From: an uncultured Lachnospiraceae bacterium
GTDB lineage: Bacteria; Bacillota; Clostridia; Lachnospirales; Lachnospiraceae
Length of the DNA stretch: 64,000 nucleotides
NCBI GenBank assembly: GCA_900551115.1
Contig: URUY01000004.1
Location: 1-64,000 of the forward strand
Direction of reading: 5' to 3'
The notes under the pieces were generated by a model. The model was not told where the DNA came from and did no database searches. It saw only the letters and a list, made by a program, of their open reading frames with translations. Within the stretch, counting starts at the first letter, position 1; the number at the start of each line of letters is the position of its first letter. Below are positions 25,616-34,327 of the stretch, piece after piece. Position numbers and translations under genes: made by a program.

Positions 25616-27007
25616 TTAAATTTCAGTTACTTCGCTGTCGCCGGTAGCTTTAACAACCTCACGCAGCAGAGTGATGGATTTGATAAAACGGTTATAAGCA
25701 TCGTAAGCCAGGTTAAACTGCCGCAGGGCTTCTTCCCTGTCTCCTTTGTCTTTTGCATACCAGGAATCACAAGAATACTTGTGAATGTCTTCATGGTCCT
25801 TAACAACCTGCTTAAATTCTTTGGAATCCTTAATGCGGGGATCAGTCTGTGCATCCATCCATTTACCCAGCTTACAGCCCTTAGGATTGTTAAGCTGTTC
25901 AATTTTAAGCTTTTCAAAATCTGCCAGGTTGTTATATACACGCCAGGTGAAAATCAGATGGTCTACTTCAAATACAGTCATCCAGTCTAAAGTGGACAGC
26001 TTGGAATTCTTTCTTGCCATATCGCTTCTTGCTTTATCAATGTCGCGGGAAATACGGTATAAGTGAGCGCCGGTGCCTACACATTCCTCAGACAGAGTCT
26101 CATAGCTGTCTCCGATGGAGTCAATAGAAGCTACAAAGGACTGGGTTAAGGCAGACTGGGTATTAATCTCTTCATAAATACTGTCAATTTCCTTGCTCAT
26201 GGAATTTAACTGCTCATTGATGATATCCATTTCCTGCACGGATTTATGTACGCTTTCATTACCTTCATTAAGCTTTGTAGTGGTTGCATTAATGGATTCT
26301 GAAAGGGAGGAAATACCGTCTATCAGTTCCTCTACATTTTTTACAACGTTTTCAGCGGATGCTGTTGTGCTGGCAGACATTTCCTTTATCTGATTGGCTA
26401 CTACTGCGAAGCCCTTGCCTGCTTCGCCTGCTCTTGCCGCTTCGATGGAAGCATTTAAGGCAAGCAGACCGCTCTTCTGTGCAATTTTTTTAACCATATC
26501 AATGATTTCATTGATTTTAATCGCTTTTTCTTTAAAATCAGAAATCTGATTATTAATTTCAGAAATCTGTTTGGAAGATTCATCTACAATACGGATACTC
26601 ATATTCATATCATCAATACAGCTGTGAGTTGTATTAATAACATTGTGAGAGTTTTCCTGAATATTCTGTACTGAGTTTTGTATATTTTGAATAGAGTCCC
26701 CCAAATCCTGACTGGAACCACGCATGTCGTTAATGGCGGTAGTCTGTGAATTAACCTGCTCTATCATTTCCTTAACACAGGAGCTGTCTCCGATTCTTGT
26801 CATGGAATCGTTTAACCGCATGACAAAATTGTTGTTTGTCTTTAAAAAAGATGCCAATACAGCATTAAATTTTTCTGCAGCCTCTTTATTATGAAAAGCG
26901 GACACATCAATTTCAGAAAAATCACCGGCAATGACTTTATCCATATACTCTAACAGAAGGGCATTATCCTTTTCATAAAAATTATTGTTTTTTTTCTTTT
27001 GACGCAT
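25616..27007 (-). CDS. Soluble methyl-accepting chemotaxis protein with zinc-binding CZB domain
   Basis: A 463-residue chemoreceptor without membrane segments. The signalling hairpin tip lies near residues 180-215 (IAQKSGLLALNASIEAARAGEAGKGFAVVANQIKEMSAST), flanked by long heptad helices. The C-terminal part from about residue 345 is a CZB domain: DHLIFTWRVYNN, GCKLGKWMDA and DHEDIHKYS supply the conserved His, Cys and His that bind zinc in this family. CZB receptors respond to zinc or to hypochlorous acid in characterised cases. It should sit in a cytoplasmic array and modulate CheA. No other chemotaxis gene is nearby. Confidence 0.93.
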   Translation of the reverse strand: MRQKKKNNNFYEKDNALLLEYMDKVIAGDFSEIDVSAFHNKEAAEKFNAVLASFLKTNNNFVMRLNDSMTRIGDSSCVKEMIEQVNSQTTAINDMRGSSQDLGDSIQNIQNSVQNIQENSHNVINTTHSCIDDMNMSIRIVDESSKQISEINNQISDFKEKAIKINEIIDMVKKIAQKSGLLALNASIEAARAGEAGKGFAVVANQIKEMSASTTASAENVVKNVEELIDGISSLSESINATTTKLNEGNESVHKSVQEMDIINEQLNSMSKEIDSIYEEINTQSALTQSFVASIDSIGDSYETLSEECVGTGAHLYRISRDIDKARSDMARKNSKLSTLDWMTVFEVDHLIFTWRVYNNLADFEKLKIEQLNNPKGCKLGKWMDAQTDPRIKDSKEFKQVVKDHEDIHKYSCDSWYAKDKGDREEALRQFNLAYDAYNRFIKSITLLREVVKATGDSEVTEI

Positions 27008-27140
27008 AAAAATACCTCCATAAGCTTATGATATTAGAATAACCTTCCCCCTATCATAAATAATAGCATACAATGTCTGAATAAGCTATACAAGAAGAAA
27101 AAATAATACTGTATTTACATAATATTTTTGAAAATTTGAC

Positions 27141-27169
27141 TTGAAAAAAATTTTTTTGAATGGTAATAT
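27141..27169 (+). promoter_or_regulatory. Promoter of ECF S-component gene
   Basis: TTGAAA (27141-27146), 17-base spacer, TAATAT (27164-27169). The leader that follows (about 27176-27244) can form a hairpin TCTTCC/GGAAGA (27184-27222 region) with an inner TGTG/CACA. I do not recognise a known riboswitch in it. Confidence 0.5.
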
Positions 27170-27244
27170 TAGCGCGTATTGTATCTTCCCTGTGTCAAAC
27201 GGCACAATCAGATGGAAGAATGATAACAAGGAGGAAAATTAAAT

Positions 27245-27853
27245 ATGAGAAACAGTAAAGTAACTAAGATGGTACAGATGGCCATACTTATTGCCATTAT
27301 TCTGTTAATGGCATTCACGCCGATTGGCTACATCAGAACGGGAGCCTTATCCATTACCTTTATTATGATTCCCGTAGTAATTGGCGCTATGATTTTAGGA
27401 CCGGCAGCAGGCGCATTGTTAGGCACTGTATTCGGACTTACCAGTTTTGCACAATGCTTTATGGGAGATATATTCGGTGCCACACTGGTTAATATCAATC
27501 CGATATTTACCTTTATAACATGTGTACTGGCCAGAACCCTGACCGGATATTTAACCGGTGTGCTGTTTAATCTGATTAAAAAAGCAGATAAGACAAAGAC
27601 AGTCTGCTATTTTGCAGGCGGGCTTATCGGAGCTGTTTTGAATACGGTATTCTTCATGGGTGCTTTGATGGCCTTTTTCTGGAATACAGATTTGATTCAG
27701 GGTATCAATGAATCTACCGGCGGCAAAGGTGTGCTTGCCGTTGTAGTTGCTATGGTAACGATTAACGGTGTACTGGAGTGGTTTTCTACCTGTGCTTTAG
27801 GCGGTATTGTAAGCAAGGCAGTAAATAAGATAGTAAAGAGCAATGAAGTATAA
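27245..27853 (+). CDS. ECF transporter S component, vitamin unknown
   Basis: A 202-residue integral membrane protein with about six helices. Opening MAILIAIILLMAFTPIGYIRTGALSITFIMIPVVIGAMILGPAAGALLGTVFGLTSF is typical of the substrate-binding (S) subunit of energy-coupling-factor importers, which share ATPases and EcfT made elsewhere. Related Clostridia proteins are often labelled as pantothenate-type, but I cannot fix the vitamin from sequence alone. RBS AAGGAGG. Monocistronic, with its own promoter and the two-stem element 27895-27942 behind it. Confidence 0.85.
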   Translation: MRNSKVTKMVQMAILIAIILLMAFTPIGYIRTGALSITFIMIPVVIGAMILGPAAGALLGTVFGLTSFAQCFMGDIFGATLVNINPIFTFITCVLARTLTGYLTGVLFNLIKKADKTKTVCYFAGGLIGAVLNTVFFMGALMAFFWNTDLIQGINESTGGKGVLAVVVAMVTINGVLEWFSTCALGGIVSKAVNKIVKSNEV

Positions 27854-27894
27854 AAACTGAATATAGATGATTCAATGTCCTTACGGACAAAAAT

Positions 27895-27942
27895 GGGAGC
27901 ATTGCAAAATAGATGAGTAATCTGTGGAGCAGCTCCCTTTTT
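27895..27942 (+). terminator. Two-stem terminator-like element, second copy
   Basis: Outer stem GGGAGC/GCTCCC with an inner GC/GC pair, an AAAA linker, inner hairpin TAGAT-GAGTA-ATCTG, a GGA linker, then TTTTT. It shares the core GCAAAA-TAGATGA-TAATCT and GGAGCA with the element at 2-53 while the outer stem bases differ, so pairing is kept but sequence is not. Probably the terminator of the ECF gene. Confidence 0.65.
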
Positions 27943-28004
27943 ATGTCAAGATTATCTTTTGCATCTTATATCCTTTTTGCGCTCTTAAAGGGCATATCCG
28001 TTGA

Positions 28005-28022
28005 TGCGCAAAGGGTTGCGCA
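28005..28022. promoter_or_regulatory. Palindrome TGCGCAA-AGGG-TTGCGCA
   Basis: Perfect 7-bp arms with a 4-base centre, and a third TTGCGC at 27977-27982. It lies about 100 bases upstream of the GH53 promoter. Looks like a regulator site; the regulator is unknown. The rest of 27943-28095 holds no gene that I can see. Confidence 0.45.
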
Positions 28023-28095
28023 AATAAAGGCATTTTCCTGCTTTTTTTATGCCTCATCTCCTGTAAAACAAGCAAATTATTAGAAAATCTGTCAA

Positions 28096-28146
28096 TTGAA
28101 TTAAAATTATCCCGTATGTTATAGTTAAATTGAGCAAACGGTTGCA
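28096..28146 (+). promoter_or_regulatory. GH53 promoter with LacI-family operator
   Basis: TTGAAT (28096-28101) and TATAGT (28120-28125, 18-base spacer). AGCAAACGGTTGCA (28133-28146) matches the LacI/GalR-type operator TGcAAaCGgTTgCA at 13 of 14 positions and lies on the expected transcription start, so a repressor there would block it. Confidence 0.65.
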
Positions 28147-28180
28147 CAATTTGATGTTTTTATAAGGGAGGTTACAGACA

Positions 28181-31100
28181 ATGAGAATCAAAAAAGTCCG
28201 AAAGGCAGTTATGAGTGTTCTGCTCACGGCAGCTTTGGTGCTGGGACAGATTGGCGGTCTTAGTATGGAAGCAGCGGCAGAAGAAGAAGCGGCAGGTGCG
28301 AATCTGTTGCAGGATGCGGAATTTACCGGAAGTGTGTGGGAAGACGGCATATGGACGGTAACGCCGTCGACCTGGGAGAAAACAGAGTTTAATAATTTCA
28401 CTTACGCAGATGACCAGTATCTGACGACGACAGAGAAGCAGGGGACGACCTGTTTTAAGTTCTGGATGCAGGAAGGAAGCTTTACTTTGCTGCAGACGGT
28501 GGCAAGCGTACCGGCAGGTACCTATAGCGTCAGCGCAGATTTCATGGGAGCAAATGCATCTGTAGCACTGATGCTTGGCGAGCAGGCATCCGGTGCGGTG
28601 AGCATGGGAGGCTATAATACCTGGAATGAGGCTGCAGGAACGTTTACCGTGACCGAAGATTTGACAAATGTAGAGGTTGGTTTTTTGGTGACTGTCAGTG
28701 CGGATGGTTACGGCTATCTTGATTCTATCTCTATGATAAAGAATGAGGCAGGCGGCGGTGACACCGGTGACACCGGAGAGGAGAATCCGGAGCCTGTGGA
28801 GGCTGAGGTTTATGTGGAAAGAGTGCCGGGACTCTCTAACGACTTTTTTAGTGGTGTGGACGTGTCCTCCTACATTTCTCTGAAAAACAGCGGCGTAAAA
28901 TATTACGATTATGATGGGAATGAACTGGATGACCAGGGATTCTTTAATTTGCTGGCAGACTGCGGTATCAATTACGTGCGTGTGCGTGTGTGGAACAATC
29001 CCTATGATGCGAGCGGCAACGGTTATGGCGGTGGTAATAATGACATTGCCAAGGCAGTACAAATCGGTCAGTGGGCTACCAATGCAGGAATGAAGGTACT
29101 CATTGACTTCCATTATTCTGATTTTTGGGCAGATCCCGGTAAGCAGCAGGCGCCGAAGGCCTGGCAGAGTATGGGAATTGATGATAAGGCAGCAGCAGTG
29201 AATGCATTTACAACAGAAAGTCTGCAGACCTTACTTGATGCCGGTGTTGATGTCGGTATGGTGCAGGTTGGAAATGAGACAAACGGTAAGCTTTGCGGTG
29301 AATCTGACTGGGCAAATTTGGCGAAGCTGTTTAATGCCGGCAGCAGTGCCGTGCGGGCAGCTGCAGCAGGCAGCGGTAAGGAAATCCTGGTAGCGCTGCA
29401 TTTTGCAAACCCGGAGACTTCCGGCAGATATGCGGGATATGCGGCTAATCTTGACACATACAGTGTGGATTATGATGTCTTTGCTTCCTCCTATTATCCT
29501 TACTGGCACGGCAGCATTGACAATTTAAAGACTGTTTTAAACGATATTGCGACAAATTACGGTAAGAAGGTTATGGTGGCAGAGACCTCCTGGTCTTATA
29601 CCTATGCGGACGGCGATGGTCATGATAATACGATACGGGAGGGTGTCACAGGAATTGACTTAAATTATGATATCTCCATGCAGGGACAGGCAAATGAACT
29701 TCGTGCAGTAATCAATGCCATGGCTGAGATAAACGGTGCCGGTGTATTTTATTGGGAACCGGCGTGGCTTCCGGTACAGGTATATGATGAAGGAGCGGAT
29801 AATGCAGCAGAGGTCCTGGCACAGAATAAGCAGCTTTGGGAGGCAAACGGTTCCGGCTGGGCATCTTCTTACGCAGGTGAATATGATGCAGAGGATGCCG
29901 GTGTGTGGTACGGCGGTTCCGCTGTGGACAATCAGGCATTGTTTGATTTTACGGGGCATCCCTTGGATACCCTGCGTATCTTCCAATATGTAAGGACAGG
30001 TACAACAGTTCCTGTTAAGGTGACTGGTGTGACAGCAGAGGCTGTTACGGTAGAAATGACGGAGAGCGGTGTTGATGTGGTGCTGCCTGATACGGCAGAA
30101 GTTAACTATAACGACGGTTCTAAGATAACGGCAGCAGTAACCTGGAATACGGAACAGCTTGCACAGGCTGTTGCTGCAGGCGTGGGAGCGTATACGATTA
30201 GCGGTACTGTCAGTGTAGATGATGTGACATATGACGTTACCTGTGCATTGACTATCCTGCCAATAAATTACCTGCAGGATGGCGGATTTGAATTAAATAA
30301 CGGTGCGTGGATTGTTACGGAGGGAAGCGGTATCGTGACGCAGAAGGCTGATGCCAGCAATGTGCGGAGCGGAAACTACTGCCTGCATTTCTGGAACGGG
30401 GAAGCCTTTTCCTACACGGTAACGCAGACACTTACATTAAACAGCGGCAGCTATACCTTTGGCGGTTATCTTCAGGGTGGTGATGTAGGTGATACGCCGG
30501 TATTTAAGCTTACAGCAACGGCTGGGGATGACACCTTAGAAGCGACAGCAGCCGTGAGCGGCTGGCAAAACTGGGCTAACCCTGTGATTGAGAACATTCA
30601 GGTTTTGGAGGATGGTACGGAAGTAACTTTGACGATTCATGCAGAGTCACTGGCAGCAGAAGCGTGGGGCTCCTGGGATGATATGTATCTGTACAGTACT
30701 GAGGACGCGGCGGCAATGCCCGACCCGGAACCTACGACAACACCGGAGTCTGCAGCAACGCTCAGCCAAAAGTCTACGGCAACACCTGACCATGAGCCTA
30801 TCAGGATTGACTGGAAGGAGGCAGAAAGACAGATTATCGAGACGCTTCCGAAAGTAAAGTCAGACAATGGTACAGAGAATACGAATGTCAATTTTATATC
30901 TCAGACAGATATCATTGTTCCTGTATACATGCTACAGCATATTCAGGGTGAAAGAATTGCAATGGCCTTCCATAACGGACCGCGTGTTGCGTTGAGCATC
31001 AGCGGTACGGATTTAAAGGGGAAAGACCTGAAGAACATTACCGGTATAGATCTTACGGTAACCTGTGATGAAGACAGAATTCCGGACAGAATCGTACAGG

Positions 31101-31369
31101 CCAAGAGTGTGAATGCATTGGCCTGGCGCCAGATTTTTGTAAAAAACAGAGAAAAGCCGGCTGTTCCGGTTAATATGCATATCGCAGTAGGTGCCGAATT
31201 TGCAGGAAAATACGCAAATCTTTACTGGTTTGATACGGAGAATCAGGAGCTTGTATATATGGGTTCCTATAAAGTGACCAAAGAGGGTCAGGCGATGTAT
31301 GCCCTGGAAAAAGGCGGAGAGTATTTGTATACCGTGACAGAGAAAAAACCTGCTATAGGCGGAGAATAA
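28181..31369 (+). CDS. Secreted GH53 endo-beta-1,4-galactanase, multidomain
   Basis: A 1062-residue exported enzyme that should cut beta-1,4-galactan side chains of pectin. Signal peptide 1-32 (ending AAA). Residues about 38-190 form a carbohydrate-binding-like beta module (LLQDAEFTGSVW). The GH53 barrel spans about 215-605: DFFSGVDVSSYISLKNSG, VRVRVWNNPYDASG, IDFHYSDFWADPGKQ, acid/base Glu366 in VGNETNG and nucleophile Glu468 in VAETSWSYTY. Then an Ig-like domain (about 615-695), a second binding module (LQDGGFELNNGAW, about 700-840), a Pro/Thr linker and a C-terminal beta domain of unknown role. No sortase motif or membrane tail is seen, so how it stays at the cell is unclear. Stand-alone gene under a LacI-type operator. 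Confidence 0.93.
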   Translation: MRIKKVRKAVMSVLLTAALVLGQIGGLSMEAAAEEEAAGANLLQDAEFTGSVWEDGIWTVTPSTWEKTEFNNFTYADDQYLTTTEKQGTTCFKFWMQEGSFTLLQTVASVPAGTYSVSADFMGANASVALMLGEQASGAVSMGGYNTWNEAAGTFTVTEDLTNVEVGFLVTVSADGYGYLDSISMIKNEAGGGDTGDTGEENPEPVEAEVYVERVPGLSNDFFSGVDVSSYISLKNSGVKYYDYDGNELDDQGFFNLLADCGINYVRVRVWNNPYDASGNGYGGGNNDIAKAVQIGQWATNAGMKVLIDFHYSDFWADPGKQQAPKAWQSMGIDDKAAAVNAFTTESLQTLLDAGVDVGMVQVGNETNGKLCGESDWANLAKLFNAGSSAVRAAAAGSGKEILVALHFANPETSGRYAGYAANLDTYSVDYDVFASSYYPYWHGSIDNLKTVLNDIATNYGKKVMVAETSWSYTYADGDGHDNTIREGVTGIDLNYDISMQGQANELRAVINAMAEINGAGVFYWEPAWLPVQVYDEGADNAAEVLAQNKQLWEANGSGWASSYAGEYDAEDAGVWYGGSAVDNQALFDFTGHPLDTLRIFQYVRTGTTVPVKVTGVTAEAVTVEMTESGVDVVLPDTAEVNYNDGSKITAAVTWNTEQLAQAVAAGVGAYTISGTVSVDDVTYDVTCALTILPINYLQDGGFELNNGAWIVTEGSGIVTQKADASNVRSGNYCLHFWNGEAFSYTVTQTLTLNSGSYTFGGYLQGGDVGDTPVFKLTATAGDDTLEATAAVSGWQNWANPVIENIQVLEDGTEVTLTIHAESLAAEAWGSWDDMYLYSTEDAAAMPDPEPTTTPESAATLSQKSTATPDHEPIRIDWKEAERQIIETLPKVKSDNGTENTNVNFISQTDIIVPVYMLQHIQGERIAMAFHNGPRVALSISGTDLKGKDLKNITGIDLTVTCDEDRIPDRIVQAKSVNALAWRQIFVKNREKPAVPVNMHIAVGAEFAGKYANLYWFDTENQELVYMGSYKVTKEGQAMYALEKGGEYLYTVTEKKPAIGGE

Positions 31370-31422
31370 TAGGCGTCATGATGTTATAGATGTATTTTCA
31401 TAGGCACAAATTAAATTAAAGG

Positions 31423-31475
31423 AAAGACCATGGCGTTTGGGAAAATAAAATATTCCCAAAGGTGTCATGGTCTTT
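31423..31475 (+). terminator. Terminator between GH53 gene and HAD gene
   Basis: AAAGACCATG and TTTGGGAA pair with TTCCCAAA and CATGGTCTTT around an internal loop; TTTTTTGC follows on the plus strand. It ends the galactanase transcript and may also serve the convergent HAD gene. Confidence 0.8.
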
Positions 31476-31486
31476 TTTGCTTTTAC

Positions 31487-32299
31487 TTACATAATAAACT
31501 TATGAATGACATCCAAAAGCCCGTCTTCGTCATTTGATTTTGTGACATAATCGGCAACAGCCTTTACCTCATCTCTGGCATTTGCCATGGCAACACCCAC
31601 ACCGGCATAAGCAATCATCGTGATATCGTTGTAACCGTCGCCGCAGCAGATGGCGTCTTCCTTTTTAAGCCCCACTGTTTCTAGCATTCGTTCCAGCGAA
31701 GTAGCCTTATCCACATTCTTAGGCATGATTTCAATAAAGAAAGGTTCCGAGCGGTAAATGCTTAAGGTATCTGCGTACTTTTCCTGCAGCATTTTTGTAT
31801 AAGCTTCCGCCTCCTTTGGAGGTGCCGTCATCAGGCATTTATTGACGTCAAAGTTTACAAAATTCACAAAATCATCGACTTCTCTGACTCGCATGCCGTT
31901 AATCCGGGACTCTAATTCAATATATTCATCCATTCCGGTTCCGGAAACCACATAGTCGCCGCAATAGGTAATCAGTCCGCAGTGATGTTCCTTTGCAAAA
32001 TCATACAATCCCGGAATCACAAAAGAAGGCAGGGTACGCTGATACACGATTTCACCTGTCCGGCAGTTGATGATGCGGGCGCCGTTAAAGGATAAGAGAT
32101 AGCCGCCGAATTTTTCCAGCTCCAGCTCTTTTGCATAGCGCATCATACCGGGAGAAGGTCTGCCGGAAGCAAGCATCACGATATGCCCTCTCTCCTGTAT
32201 CATCATTAGTCCCTTTTTGGTTTCCGGAGAAATATCCTTTGCAGAGGTTGTCAGTGTACCATCGATATCCAATACCAGTATTTTTTCGTTCATCAGCAA
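31487..32299 (-). CDS. Cof-type HAD-family hydrolase (sugar phosphatase-like)
   Basis: A 270-residue HAD phosphatase of the Cof subfamily. Motif I is VLDIDGTLTTS (nucleophile Asp), motif II MLASGRPS, motif III/IV GLKKEDAICCGDGYNDITMIAYAGVGVAMANA. The cap domain lies in the middle. Such enzymes remove phosphate from sugar phosphates, FMN or related molecules; the substrate is not readable here. It runs against the GH53 gene and has its own start with AGGAGAC upstream. Confidence 0.9.
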   Translation of the reverse strand: MLMNEKILVLDIDGTLTTSAKDISPETKKGLMMIQERGHIVMLASGRPSPGMMRYAKELELEKFGGYLLSFNGARIINCRTGEIVYQRTLPSFVIPGLYDFAKEHHCGLITYCGDYVVSGTGMDEYIELESRINGMRVREVDDFVNFVNFDVNKCLMTAPPKEAEAYTKMLQEKYADTLSIYRSEPFFIEIMPKNVDKATSLERMLETVGLKKEDAICCGDGYNDITMIAYAGVGVAMANARDEVKAVADYVTKSNDEDGLLDVIHKFIM

Positions 32300-32419
32300 G
32301 TCTCCTGTTCTATTTTAATTATATATTGCCATGTTAAAGACTTCTAAATCCCAGTTTAATGTAGAAAACAGGAAATGGCAATATGAAACTTCGTCATTAG
32401 AAAGAGTTATGATTAATAA

Positions 32420-32447
32420 TTGACATTAACGTACAAAATGTTATAAC
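32420..32447 (+). promoter_or_regulatory. Promoter of zinc-ribbon gene
   Basis: Consensus TTGACA (32420-32425), 16-base spacer and TATAAC (32442-32447), about 70 bases before the ATG. Confidence 0.5.
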
Positions 32448-32515
32448 ATGATAGAATATAGAATGGTAATTAAACAGTGAAATTCGATATTTTTATATAT
32501 GAGGGAGGGTATAAA

Positions 32516-34174
32516 ATGTTTTGTAATAATTGCGGTATACAGCTTCCGGAGGACGCTGATTTTTGTCCTGAATGCGGAACAAAGACAGAACAGGCAGCAG
32601 AAGAAAGACCGGTGCAGGAAGCAGCACAGAAACCGGAACAGCAACCGGAACAGCAAGTAGCTTTGCAACAGCCTGCAGGCAATCCTGTTCCTGAAGCAAA
32701 ATCGGGTAAAAAGCCGAAAAAGGATAAAAAGGGCCTGCTGTTTAAGATTCTGATTCCGGTAACGATAGTTTTTATAATGGCAGTGGCTTTTCTTGTTTTT
32801 ATTTTTACGAGGAAGGGTGACTCAGGAAAGATAGCAATGCTTTCAGAGGACGTTGTAATTTATAATTATTCCGGCTGTTTTGCAAATCTGACGGGAGAAA
32901 GCTATGAAGAAGAGGATATTTGGTCAGATTCCGTTTCTTATAATGGAGATAATTCGATAATCTCCTATCTGGTAGAAGAGGGTGACAGCTATTCTCTTTA
33001 CTACATAAAAGCAGATATGGAGCCTAAGCTGGTAGCGGAGGATGTTGATTTAGCTGCCATAAGCTATACCGGTGAATATATTGTCTATATGCAGGACGTA
33101 GAAGATTATACAGCAGGAGACCTGTATTTATACTGTGTTAAAAACGGAAAAATAACAAAGATAGATACGGATGTCTATCCGGAATATATCTGTATGTCAC
33201 CCAGCGGAAAAGCAGTTGCTTATATCAGGGACTATGAAGATGATGAGGATAACAGCCTGTATATAGGCGGTGCGGGCATTAAAAACAAAGAGGTTGACAA
33301 CGATGGCTGCGTACCGGTTGCCCTTACCGACAACGGCAAGACGCTTTATTACATTTATGATACGGACAGGCTCTATATTTACAGAAATAATGACAGTAAA
33401 AAGCTGGCTTCTGATGTAAATGCCTCTTCTTTCTGGTTTAATAAGGATTTATCAGAGTTTCTGTTTATAAAAAATGATAAAACCTATTATTATGCAAATA
33501 AGATGGAAGAGCCGGTTCAGGTATCAAACAGCATGATATACAATATCGTAACGCCAAAGAGCAGCAATATTTTATATCGTTCCGGTATGAGTTCAATTGT
33601 GGCAACAGATACCTTAAAGGGTTGTGTACTCAGCATTGAAAACGGCATGTATTGGTTTAATAATGAAGGAACTGACACGGTAAGAATTTATTCCTATCCG
33701 GACAGCTATGTACTTTCGGATGACTGTACCTCTGCCGTATATGTAATGGGCGGAGATTTGTATAAAATAAACAGATTTGATGAGAAAATGGAAGCAGAGG
33801 TTCTTTATGATGAAGAAAATGTGGATTATGTAATTGCAAGTGATGATTTATCCAGAATCTACATTGTAGTAGAGAACGAACTGTATTATCTGAAGGGCAA
33901 AAATAAGGTAGAAAAAATCACGCATCATTTAGATGAGGAAATGGATGAAGCATATACTCTTGCATACAATAATGAAATGAAGAAGATTTTCTTTATTGAG
34001 GATGACACACTTTACTATGCAGGTATCGGCTCCAAATCCGGTAAAATGGTGCAGGAGGGTGTTACAGAAGTATATGAATGTCTGGACGGTATCATTTATT
34101 ACGCAATAGAGGATGATGAGACCTGTATTTACTACATGGAAGGTAAGACGCCGGTGAAAATATTTACTTATTAA
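32516..34174 (+). CDS. Zinc-ribbon, single-pass membrane protein with extracytoplasmic beta-repeat domain
   Basis: A 552-residue protein. It opens with a zinc ribbon MFCNNCGIQLPEDADFCPECG (two CxxC pairs), a Gln/Pro/Glu linker (EQQPEQQ repeats), a basic stretch, one membrane helix (about 77-97, ILIPVTIVFIMAVAFLVFIF) and about 450 outside residues with repeated aromatic-acidic beta-strand units (YNYSG, YYIK, LYYLKGK) that look like a beta-propeller. Function unknown; the layout suggests a sensor or scaffold. ATG 32516 follows GAGGGAGG; the longer reading from 32477 lacks a ribosome site. Confidence 0.85.
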   Translation: MFCNNCGIQLPEDADFCPECGTKTEQAAEERPVQEAAQKPEQQPEQQVALQQPAGNPVPEAKSGKKPKKDKKGLLFKILIPVTIVFIMAVAFLVFIFTRKGDSGKIAMLSEDVVIYNYSGCFANLTGESYEEEDIWSDSVSYNGDNSIISYLVEEGDSYSLYYIKADMEPKLVAEDVDLAAISYTGEYIVYMQDVEDYTAGDLYLYCVKNGKITKIDTDVYPEYICMSPSGKAVAYIRDYEDDEDNSLYIGGAGIKNKEVDNDGCVPVALTDNGKTLYYIYDTDRLYIYRNNDSKKLASDVNASSFWFNKDLSEFLFIKNDKTYYYANKMEEPVQVSNSMIYNIVTPKSSNILYRSGMSSIVATDTLKGCVLSIENGMYWFNNEGTDTVRIYSYPDSYVLSDDCTSAVYVMGGDLYKINRFDEKMEAEVLYDEENVDYVIASDDLSRIYIVVENELYYLKGKNKVEKITHHLDEEMDEAYTLAYNNEMKKIFFIEDDTLYYAGIGSKSGKMVQEGVTEVYECLDGIIYYAIEDDETCIYYMEGKTPVKIFTY

Positions 34175-34191
34175 CAGCTTTCAGCAGATAA

Positions 34192-34227
34192 AATGGTTTG
34201 GAGCAGGATGCTCCAAACCATTGTTTT
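34192..34227 (+). terminator. Terminator of zinc-ribbon gene
   Basis: Perfect 13-bp stem AATGGTTTGGAGC/GCTCCAAACCATT with a 5-base loop, then GTTTTC. Confidence 0.75.
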
Positions 34228-34327
34228 CAATTTACGGGAAAGCCTGTTATGAAAGTATAAAACGCTTTCCTGTAAATCAAAATGCTGTGTGAGGATGCAC
34301 ATTGCAAGAGAGGAAAAGAGAGCTATC

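Noticed and set aside
27061..27244. Possible riboswitch before the ECF S-component gene
   Set aside because: The leader is only about 70 bases and matches none of the TPP, FMN, THF or preQ1 cores that I can recall; only a simple hairpin is seen.
28172..29113. 313-codon open frame antisense to the GH53 gene
   Set aside because: It lies wholly opposite a clear multidomain enzyme, has no ribosome site and shows low-complexity His/Cys/Arg-rich composition typical of a shadow frame.
32636..32665. Short GAACCGGAACAGCAA-type repeat in the zinc-ribbon gene
   Set aside because: A two-unit coding repeat of a Gln/Pro linker, common in such linkers.
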